Positions 1 through 6,133 of a stretch of DNA of 64,000 bases are shown in pieces (position 1 is the first letter of the stretch; each line of letters begins with the position of its first letter). Source of the DNA: Marinobacterium sediminicola (GTDB lineage: Bacteria > Pseudomonadota > Gammaproteobacteria > Pseudomonadales > Balneatricaceae). The notes below the pieces were generated by a model. That model was not told the DNA's origin, did no database searches, and saw nothing but the letters and a program-made list of their open reading frames with translations. The position numbers and the translations under genes were made by a program. The stretch is from contig NZ_CP092123.1 in assembly GCF_022343685.1 (NCBI RefSeq), positions 1,240,001 to 1,304,000 on the forward strand, read 5' to 3'.

Positions 1-1
1 A

Positions 2-265
2 GCGGCTGGTAAATGTATCAAGCCTGAAAAATCAGAACTAACTTCATTCCTGGCGAACTACCAAATGGTAACCGTACTTACTTTACAAGAAATACAGAAA
101 AGAAAGTCGGGCATTTCTCAGGAGCAAGCTCAGGAGATACTTAAAGCTGGTAGCACTAAGGCCACTGAAGCTGTCCACTCAGTAATTGCTAAGGAAGGGT
201 GCGAAAGCCCCAAAATACAAGACCTCATTAAACGTTTTCATGTGCAAGCTAAATGGAAACCATGA
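2..265 (+). CDS. C-terminal end of an unknown protein, probable integron-cassette ORF
   Basis: The reading frame is open from the left edge of the window to a TGA at 263-265, so the true start is probably outside; the first ATG is at 65. The visible 87 residues are hydrophilic and predicted helical, ending in HVQAKWKP. I recognise no family. An attC-like site begins 10 bases after the stop, and the DNA looks more AT-rich than the rest of the window. Both fit an integron gene cassette. A short protein starting at ATG 65 (66 residues) cannot be excluded, but no ribosome-binding site is obvious in front of it. Confidence 0.5.
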   Translation, partial: AAGKCIKPEKSELTSFLANYQMVTVLTLQEIQKRKSGISQEQAQEILKAGSTKATEAVHSVIAKEGCESPKIQDLIKRFHVQAKWKP

Positions 266-275
266 GTAATATTAC

Positions 276-332
276 GGCTAACAAAAACAGGCAGTTGGCG
301 CGCAATACGCCCAACTGCTGTAAGCGTTAGAT
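276..332 (+). repeat. attC-like integron recombination site 1
   Basis: The left end GGCTAAC (276-282) and right end GTTAGAT (326-332) pair through CTAAC/GTTAG, and the right end fits the GTTRRRY consensus. Inside, ACAGGCAGTTGG pairs with CCCAACTGCTGT, leaving one unpaired G on one arm. Such an extrahelical base is the hallmark that sets the recombining strand in attC sites. The total of 57 bases matches the shortest common attC length. The GCGTTAGAT end is the form seen in aadA-type cassettes. The next ORF starts 14 bases after the GTT, as in a typical cassette. Confidence 0.7.
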
Positions 333-339
333 TGAAAAC

Positions 340-759
340 ATGACCGCTCTACTAGTGTCAGTCTTTATCTGGGGTATCGTTGCTTTCATGGCTACTGATG
401 ACCACTGCCGAGCGAAGGAAATTCGGATATTTCGATTTTTAGTTGGCACTGGCATAGCTGTTACCCTGGTGGGCGTCTGGAGCTTCGACCTGGCTGATTT
501 TGAGATGATTTCACTCAGTGATTGGATGCTCTTAGGCTTTTTCCCCATCTTTTTGATTTACCTTCGATTAAAAACACAACTGGTCAAGTTACAGTCCCAA
601 TATCAGGGGCGTGCCATTTCCCTCTCTGAGCTTGATCTGGCTGCAGTTTCGGAAAGATCGTTGGTTAGGAAATTTCAGAGAGTTCGGGTAATGATGGGAG
701 TGTGGGCTTTCGTTACATTACTCGCAAATATTTGGAGTGAAAGTGGATTTGCAATCTAA
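340..759 (+). CDS. small multi-pass membrane protein of unknown function (integron cassette gene)
   Basis: Encodes 139 residues with four hydrophobic segments, at about residues 1-18, 33-49, 62-78 and 119-133. A charged loop lies between the third and fourth (residues 79-115). I do not recognise a family. The start lies 14 bases after the GTT of the first attC-like site, and the stop codon TAA is embedded in the ATCTAAC end of the second attC-like site. Both are the usual positions for a cassette ORF. No promoter or strong ribosome-binding site is visible, so expression would depend on the array promoter or read-through. Its role can only be guessed as membrane-associated. Confidence 0.7.
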   Translation: MTALLVSVFIWGIVAFMATDDHCRAKEIRIFRFLVGTGIAVTLVGVWSFDLADFEMISLSDWMLLGFFPIFLIYLRLKTQLVKLQSQYQGRAISLSELDLAAVSERSLVRKFQRVRVMMGVWAFVTLLANIWSESGFAI

Positions 760-837
760 CCAGGCCAGTCACGTCGATGCCTGCTACATTGCGGCTTCGT
801 CTTCATTTTGTGGCCGCGCATGCTGGCGGCGTTATGC
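754..837 (+). repeat. attC-like integron recombination site 2 (weaker)
   Basis: The left end ATCTAAC (754-760) fits RYYYAAC. The right end GGCGTTATGC holds GTTATGC (831-837), which departs from GTTRRRY at one position. TAAC pairs with GTTA and GCCAG with CTGGC, and an inner GCGGC/GCCGC stem can form, giving an imperfect hairpin of about 84 bases. Pairing is poorer than in site 1. This is probably the last site of the array, since no further cassette follows. Confidence 0.5.
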
Positions 838-863
838 ATCCGAGTTACCCACGAACAGTAGAC

Positions 864-880
864 ACCTTCTATAGTTAGGT
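864..880. promoter_or_regulatory. possible MerR-type operator upstream of the GDCCVxC gene
   Basis: ACCT (864-867) and AGGT (877-880) form an inverted repeat around TCTATAGTT. The central CTATAGT is shared with CadR/PbrR-type MerR operators, and TAGACA (859-864) could be a -35 element. The arms are short and no convincing -10 is visible, so this is tentative. Nothing else is seen in 838-977. Confidence 0.22.
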
Positions 881-977
881 TACCCCTGACGGGAGATTAC
901 TTCGCCTTAGGCTGGGCCGAGGGGTATCCAAGTACAGTTTTTCTGAGGCCTGCTGAGTGGACTGAGGAGGGGGTGTA

Positions 978-1199
978 ATGGTCGGCTGGATTCTGGAATC
1001 CACAATTGAATGCCCTCACTGTAGGCATCGCAAGACAGAGATCATGCCCACTGATGCCTGTCTGTATTTCTACGAGTGTGAATCCTGTCATGCGTTACTG
1101 AAGCCCAGGCCGGGCGACTGCTGCGTTTTCTGTTCATATGGCACAGTGCCTTGTCCGCCTGTTCAGCAAGGGAGTGGCTGTTGTGCGTCTGATACCTGA
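978..1199 (+). CDS. GDCCVxC-domain small cysteine-rich protein
   Basis: Encodes 73 residues rich in cysteine: CPHC at 13-16, CESCH further on, then the signature GDCCVFCSYG, a CPPVQ stretch and a terminal GCCASDT. This is the family known as GDCCVxC domain-containing (seleno)protein; function is not established, and paired cysteines suggest metal or oxyanion binding. All signature positions here are cysteine, not selenocysteine. A purine-rich GAGGAGGGGG run at 964-973 sits just before the ATG and supports the start. The next genes encode a putative selenate-type ABC importer, a suggestive neighbour for a family that includes selenoproteins. Confidence 0.75.
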   Translation: MVGWILESTIECPHCRHRKTEIMPTDACLYFYECESCHALLKPRPGDCCVFCSYGTVPCPPVQQGSGCCASDT

Positions 1200-1214
1200 C
1201 CCTCAGGGGCAGGT
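1194..1214 (+). terminator. probable terminator of the GDCCVxC gene
   Basis: ACCTGACCC (1194-1202) pairs with GGGGCAGGT (1206-1214), with one mismatch, followed by TTGCTTCTT. It overlaps the stop codon. A second hairpin with a long loop (1246-1253 with 1270-1277) lies before the next gene and may belong to its leader. Confidence 0.45.
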
Positions 1215-1338
1215 TTGCTTCTTGCCAGAGCTGCCTTTTTGATCTGGGCTGCGCTTTATCGCTGACAAACGCAGCCCTGCTTCGTATTATGCTTCCCCCT
1301 TGGTGCACGCCTTGAATCCAACCTGATGAGGAATGCTG

Positions 1339-2199
1339 ATGTCCTTTGTTCGTCGAATGATGGCGCTGGTCCTGCTGGCTTTGCCTGCATGGGCCCAGGC
1401 TGAATCCTTTGTGTTTACGGCGATTCCTGACGCCGACGAGTCCCGCCTGCAGCAGCGGTTTGGCAAGGTGGCCGATTATCTGACCGAACAGCTGGGTGTC
1501 GAGGTGAAGTACATCCCGGTGAAGTCCTATGCGGCGGCGATCACGGCGTTCCGCAACAATCAGGTGCAGCTGGCCTGGTTTGGCGGTTTGTCCGGGGTAC
1601 AGGCACGTCGTTTGGTGCCCGGTTCAGAAGCGCTGGCGCAAGGTTACGAGGATCAGTTTTTCAAGAGCTACATCATTGCCAACACCCGCACAGGGTTGGC
1701 GCCGAGCGACAGCCTGAGCGATGCGCTCAAGGGCAAGACCTTTACCTTTGGCTCCAAGGGCTCCACTTCCGGTCGCCTGATGCCGGAGTTCTATCTGCGC
1801 GAGCACTTTGGTGCCGCTCCCGAGGCGATCTTCGGGCGCGTCGGTTTCTCGGGTGATCACAGTCGTACCATCGCTCAGGTTCAGGCCGGGGCTTATGAGG
1901 TCGGGGCCGTGAACTATGCCGTTTGGGAGAAGGAGCTGGAAGAGGGCAAGATCGACCCATCCAAGGTGACGGTGATCTGGACTACGCCAACCTATCCCGA
2001 CTACCAATGGACGGTACGTGGCGATGTGGACGCGCACTTTGGCGCCGGCTTCAAGGAAAAGGTGCGGGCCGCGCTGCTGGAGATGAAAGCCCCCGATCTG
2101 CTGGCCAGTTTCCCGCGTCAGAGCTTCGTGCCGGCCAGTAATGATGATTACGGCCCGATCGAGGCCACTGCCAGGGCGATTGGCCTGCTGGATGACTGA
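1339..2199 (+). CDS. ABC transporter periplasmic substrate-binding protein, phosphonate/putative selenate type
   Basis: Encodes about 286 residues with a signal peptide ending near PAWAQA. The mature part begins ESFVFTAIPDADE and continues with KSYAAAITAFRNNQV and LAWFGGLSGVQARR. These match the PhnD-like group named putative selenate ABC transporter substrate-binding protein. It should capture a small oxyanion in the periplasm and hand it to the permease encoded two genes downstream. An ATG six bases upstream (1333) is in frame, but GAGGA at 1327-1331 is better spaced for 1339. The substrate is an assignment by resemblance; phosphonate or phosphite are alternatives. Confidence 0.78.
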   Translation: MSFVRRMMALVLLALPAWAQAESFVFTAIPDADESRLQQRFGKVADYLTEQLGVEVKYIPVKSYAAAITAFRNNQVQLAWFGGLSGVQARRLVPGSEALAQGYEDQFFKSYIIANTRTGLAPSDSLSDALKGKTFTFGSKGSTSGRLMPEFYLREHFGAAPEAIFGRVGFSGDHSRTIAQVQAGAYEVGAVNYAVWEKELEEGKIDPSKVTVIWTTPTYPDYQWTVRGDVDAHFGAGFKEKVRAALLEMKAPDLLASFPRQSFVPASNDDYGPIEATARAIGLLDD

Positions 2200-2205
2200 T
2201 CTCGC

Positions 2206-2937
2206 ATGAGCCGACCATCCGTGTTGTTCCAGCTCTCCGATCAGTCGCTGGCCTATGGTGACCATCGGGTGCTGGACAGTATCAGCCTGAAGATACATCG
2301 CGGCGAAAAAGTGGCACTGCTGGGGCCTTCGGGCGCGGGCAAGACGACGCTTTTGCACCTGCTCTATCGGCAGCAACCCGAACAGGTGGCGCTGCAGCCG
2401 CAGTCCGGTGGGCTGGTTGATCTTTTGTCCGTGTATCAGAACATCTTTATCGGTGGTCTGGATCGAGTGGGCACATTGCCGGCGCTGTGGAATCTGCTCC
2501 GTCCGCTGGCGGGGCATCGGCGAGCGATTGGTGCGCTTGTTCAGACGCTGGGGCTGGAAGACAAGCTCTGGCAGTCGGTGGATCGCCTGTCCGGTGGCCA
2601 GCGGCAGCGGGTGGCGATTGGTCGCGCGCTTTACCGTCAGCAGCCGGTATTTCTGGGGGATGAGCCGGTGTCTTCGATTGATCCCCTGCAGGCTGAGCTG
2701 CTGCTGGAACACCTGCTGGCGCAGCATGAAACCGCCGTGGTGAGTTTGCATAACCGGCAGCTGGCCTTGAATCACTTCCAGCGGATTATCGTCATGCGTG
2801 ATGGCCGTATCTGCTGTGACGCTCCTGCCAGTGAGTTGTCTGAACAGTGTCTGGATGCCTGGTATCAGCAGGCCGACGCTTCATCCTCTGCCGATCCGGT
2901 ATCAGCGCCTGATGAATGGGCGTTGGCCCAGTCATGA
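2206..2937 (+). CDS. ABC transporter ATP-binding protein of the same importer
   Basis: Encodes 243 residues with Walker A GPSGAGKT (40-47), signature LSGGQRQR (128-135), Walker B ending LGDEP (150-154), a D-loop SSID and the switch histidine H182. All catalytic parts are present. The domain is compact and PhnC-like. The gene begins six bases after the binding-protein stop and ends overlapping the permease start, so the three are one transcription unit. The C-terminal tail after residue 225 is low in complexity and probably unstructured. Confidence 0.85.
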   Translation: MSRPSVLFQLSDQSLAYGDHRVLDSISLKIHRGEKVALLGPSGAGKTTLLHLLYRQQPEQVALQPQSGGLVDLLSVYQNIFIGGLDRVGTLPALWNLLRPLAGHRRAIGALVQTLGLEDKLWQSVDRLSGGQRQRVAIGRALYRQQPVFLGDEPVSSIDPLQAELLLEHLLAQHETAVVSLHNRQLALNHFQRIIVMRDGRICCDAPASELSEQCLDAWYQQADASSSADPVSAPDEWALAQS

Positions 2938-4478
2938 TTTCGAGTGACCCATTGGGGGCCGTATATGCCTCCCGTTCCAGTGCCAGGGTGCTGAACGGGG
3001 TATGTGTGCTGTTAGTGGGGCTGGCGGTACTGGCGATATGGGGAGCTGACCTCGCGCTGTATCCCGTTGATCCCTGGCAGGAGCTGGACCGAATCGGGCA
3101 GGGCCTGTTGCTGCCTCGCTGGGACGAGCCGGTGGTGCTGCTGCAGGCGGTGGGGCAGACGGTCGCCTTTGCACTGCTGGCCGTGGCGATTTCAGTGCCC
3201 CTGGGGCTGCTGTTGTCGATGTTCTTTCACCGCCGGATGGTGCGTGTCCTCTGTGCCTCGGTACGATCGGTGCATGAGCTGTTTTGGGGACTGATCTTCA
3301 TGCAGCTCTATGGCCTCAGCGCGACTACCGGGTTGCTGGCCATACTGGTGCCCTTTACCGGTGTCTTTGCCAAGGTGTTTGCCGAGATGTTCGAGCAGCA
3401 GTCTCGCGACCCTTTGCTGACGCTGGCACCCAGGCTGAACTCGCTCAAAAGGCATCTGTATACAGATGTCCCTCAAGCCTGGCCCGCTCTGGTCAGCTAT
3501 ACCCGTTATCGCTTCGAGTGCGCGCTGCGTTCCAGCGCCATTCTGGGGTTTATCGGCCTTCCGACCCTTGGCTTTCACCTGGAAACCGCCTTCAAGCAGG
3601 GGCAGTACGCCGAAGCGGGCGCGTTGCTCTGGGCTTTCCTGCTGTTGATCGCCAGCATCAGGTTCTGGGTGCGGCCTCGTCTGATACCGGTCTATCTGTT
3701 GCTGGCTGTATGGCTGTTGCCGGAAACGGCAGGTTTCAGTAACGGGGGCTATTTCTGGCAGTTCATCAGTCAGGATATCTGGCCCGTCGCATTGCGTGAG
3801 GGGGATTTGAGTGGTGCGCTGGACTGGTATGGTTACATGTTATCGGAGCAGGTCTGGCCCGGTCTTGTGCAGACCTTGCTGCTGACCCAGATTGCCCTGG
3901 TACTGACCGGTGTGATCATTTTGCTGGCCTACCCGCTGGCCACGCAGTCGATGGCCGGAACGTTCATGCGCTGGCCCGGGCGGTTTCTGCTGCTGGTCTT
4001 GCGCTCCACGCCAGAGATGATGCTGGCATTCGTATTCATGCTGTTGTGTGGTCCTTCCGGCTTGCCGGCGGTCATGGCGCTGGCGCTGCATAACGGTGGG
4101 TTGATCGCCTTTCTGGTGGCGAATGCCAGTGATGCCGAGTATGGCTCTCGCCTGAGTCGTCCTGATGATCCGAAGGGGCTGCTGCGCTATGCCTATATCG
4201 AGACGCCGCGTCGTTTTCCGGCCATGCTGGCGTTCCTGTTTTACCGTTGGGAGGTTATCCTGCGGGAGAGCGCCATTATGGGCATTCTCGGCATCGCGAC
4301 CCTGGGCTTTTATATCGATTCGGCGTTTGAAGAGATTCGCTATGATCGGGCCTTTTTGCTGATTGCCGTAACCGCACTGCTGAATGTGCTGGTCGATAGC
4401 CTGTCTCGCCGCTTGCGCCGTCTGGCGCAGACGGAGCCGAGCCGCCAGCAGGAGATGTCATGTTTGAAAATGGAGTGA
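2934..4478 (+). CDS. ABC transporter permease, two fused PhnE-like halves
   Basis: Encodes about 514 residues, roughly twice a normal PhnE-type permease, because two homologous membrane domains are joined. Each half carries an EAA-type coupling motif: SSAILGFIGLPTLGFHLETAF in the first and ESAIMGILGIATLGFYIDSAF in the second. One polypeptide therefore probably supplies the whole pore. The start was chosen as ATG 2934, which overlaps the ATPase stop as ATGA; an in-frame ATG at 2916 is possible. The mscS-like gene follows after three bases. Confidence 0.8.
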   Translation: MISSDPLGAVYASRSSARVLNGVCVLLVGLAVLAIWGADLALYPVDPWQELDRIGQGLLLPRWDEPVVLLQAVGQTVAFALLAVAISVPLGLLLSMFFHRRMVRVLCASVRSVHELFWGLIFMQLYGLSATTGLLAILVPFTGVFAKVFAEMFEQQSRDPLLTLAPRLNSLKRHLYTDVPQAWPALVSYTRYRFECALRSSAILGFIGLPTLGFHLETAFKQGQYAEAGALLWAFLLLIASIRFWVRPRLIPVYLLLAVWLLPETAGFSNGGYFWQFISQDIWPVALREGDLSGALDWYGYMLSEQVWPGLVQTLLLTQIALVLTGVIILLAYPLATQSMAGTFMRWPGRFLLLVLRSTPEMMLAFVFMLLCGPSGLPAVMALALHNGGLIAFLVANASDAEYGSRLSRPDDPKGLLRYAYIETPRRFPAMLAFLFYRWEVILRESAIMGILGIATLGFYIDSAFEEIRYDRAFLLIAVTALLNVLVDSLSRRLRRLAQTEPSRQQEMSCLKME

Positions 4479-4481
4479 ACA

Positions 4482-5330
4482 ATGGAAGAGTCGGTTAAGC
4501 AGGAGCTGGTTCAGTTCCAGGAGATCTACAACCTGGTGGTTGAATTCTTCGTCAACTACAGCTTCCAGATTGTCGGTGCGCTGATCATCGTTTTGCTGGG
4601 GCTGTGGGTCGCGGGCAAGGTGTCCAGCTGGGCGCTGGCGCTGATGGAGCGGCACAATCTGGATGTCACGCTGAGCCGCTTCATCGCCAGTTGTGTCAGG
4701 ATTTTGATCGTTGCCATGGTCGCCATCGTGGCGCTGGGGAAACTGGGTATCAGCGTAACGCCGCTCATCGCCATGATCGGTGCCGTCGGTCTGGGGGCGG
4801 GACTTGCCATTCAGGGGTTGCTCTCCAACTACAGTGCAGGTCTGACCATCGTGTTGACGCGTCCTTACGTGGTGGGCGATACCATTCGCGTCCAGGGGGT
4901 AAGCGGGCTGGTGAAAGAGGTTCACCTGTCTCATACGCTGTTAACCAATGAAGACGGGGTCGAAATCTCGATTCCCAACAAGCATGTGGTTGGCGAGATC
5001 ATCCACAACTCCCACGCCAATACGCTCGCTGAAGTGTCCATCGATATCGCCTACAGTGCCGACCCCGAGCACGCCAGCGCGTTGCTGAAGAAGGCGCTGC
5101 AGACCTTTGGTGATCAGATATGTCAGGAGCCGGCTCCTCAGGTAGGTATTGAAGCCTTTGGCGAAAGTGGCATCACCTTGGGGGTGCGTGTGTGGCTGCC
5201 CACCGAGCGTTATTACGACCTGCTGTACAGTATCAACCTGGCGCTGTTCAACGCTTTAAAGGATGCCGGCATCGAAATTCCCTTCCCGCAGCGGGAAGTA
5301 CGTCTGCTCAATACGCCGACGGCGGCTTGA
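4482..5330 (+). CDS. mscS: small-conductance mechanosensitive channel, MscS family
   Basis: Encodes 282 residues, close to the 286 of E. coli MscS. Three hydrophobic segments are followed by the pore-lining helix pattern GAVGLGAGLAIQGLLSNYSAG (about 99-119), then the soluble beta domain (RPYVVGDTIRV) and a C-terminal alpha/beta domain. In this family the channel opens under membrane tension and releases small solutes during osmotic downshock. It begins three bases after the permease stop and so is co-transcribed with the importer; whether it works with the importer is unknown. Confidence 0.88.
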   Translation: MEESVKQELVQFQEIYNLVVEFFVNYSFQIVGALIIVLLGLWVAGKVSSWALALMERHNLDVTLSRFIASCVRILIVAMVAIVALGKLGISVTPLIAMIGAVGLGAGLAIQGLLSNYSAGLTIVLTRPYVVGDTIRVQGVSGLVKEVHLSHTLLTNEDGVEISIPNKHVVGEIIHNSHANTLAEVSIDIAYSADPEHASALLKKALQTFGDQICQEPAPQVGIEAFGESGITLGVRVWLPTERYYDLLYSINLALFNALKDAGIEIPFPQREVRLLNTPTAA

Positions 5331-5386
5331 GCATTTCTGTTTCATGCCCGACCAGGGTTTGGTTTTTAACGATATAAGAGTTTTCA

Positions 5387-5869
5387 ATGGATATTGAAGT
5401 CGTACAGGCGGATTACACCCACCCGGATCACGCGCGTGATATTCCGCTGCTGTTGAACGAGTATGCCAAAGACCCGATGGGCGGTGGTTGTGCCCTGGCT
5501 GAAGAGGTGCAGCAAGCGCTTGTCAGCAAGCTGGCAAAAATCCCCCATGCCTTTTCGATTCTGGCGTATGTGAATGGAGAGCCGGCGGGGCTGGTGAATT
5601 GCTTCGAAGCCTTTTCCACCTTTGCCTGCAAGCCCATCATCAACATCCATGATGTGGTGGTGTTGGGCCACTACCGTGGTGCCGGGTTGAGCCAGAAGAT
5701 GCTGGCGCTGGTTGAGGATATTGCTCGCGAGAGGGGATGCTGCAAAGTCACCCTGGAGGTCCTGAGCAAGAATGAAGTCGCCAAGTCGGCCTACCGGAAG
5801 TTCGGGTTTTCAGGTTATGAGCTGGACCCCGAGACGGGTGTGGCCCTGTTCTGGGAAAAGAAGCTGTAG
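5387..5869 (+). CDS. GNAT-family N-acetyltransferase
   Basis: Encodes 160 residues with a GNAT fold. Motif A is around DVVVLGHYRGAGLSQKMLAL (about 87-106), with the acetyl-CoA pyrophosphate loop HYRGAG. Motif B is EVLSKNEVAKSAYRKFGF, ending in the tyrosine-containing SAYRKFGF. The substrate is not predictable. It sits 56 bases after mscS on the same strand and may be read from the same promoter. No terminator is evident after it. Confidence 0.85.
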   Translation: MDIEVVQADYTHPDHARDIPLLLNEYAKDPMGGGCALAEEVQQALVSKLAKIPHAFSILAYVNGEPAGLVNCFEAFSTFACKPIINIHDVVVLGHYRGAGLSQKMLALVEDIARERGCCKVTLEVLSKNEVAKSAYRKFGFSGYELDPETGVALFWEKKL

Positions 5870-6023
5870 TTGCCGTCTGCAGGGATTGAGGCTGTTTCCT
5901 GAATTCCCATGCCCGACCGTTGAATATTTTCCACCACAACGGTTGGGTCTTGCCTCACGTCATTCATAAGGCCCGGTTTTGTCTGAGGTCGGTTTCCATA
6001 ATCAAGGAAATTACGTATATTGG

Positions 6024-6046
6024 CTTGAAATGTCAGTCATTTGACA
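6024..6046 (+). promoter_or_regulatory. possible promoter/operator of the AAA protease operon
   Basis: The 264-base gap 5870-6133 precedes the operon. It contains CTTGAAA (6024-6030), identical to the sigma-32 -35 consensus, although the expected CCCCAT-type -10 about 14 bases on is poor (CACACTAA). TGTCA (6031-6035) and TGACA (6042-6046) form an inverted repeat with a six-base spacer, a plausible regulator site. TTGACA at 6041-6046 could also serve as a sigma-70 -35 but lacks a good -10. Nothing else is recognised in the gap. Confidence 0.3.
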
Positions 6047-6133
6047 CACTAAGCCAGACTTCTTCCGCTGCTTTTTCCTGCAAAACCAGCTGGACGCTGT
6101 TCGGTTGGAAACCAGTTGTAGGGAAACATCTCA

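Noticed and set aside
1197..1262. Possible selenocysteine read-through of the TGA ending the GDCCVxC gene, with a hairpin next to it
   Set aside because: The signature positions are all cysteine, the length is normal for the family, and the hairpin is better explained as a terminator.
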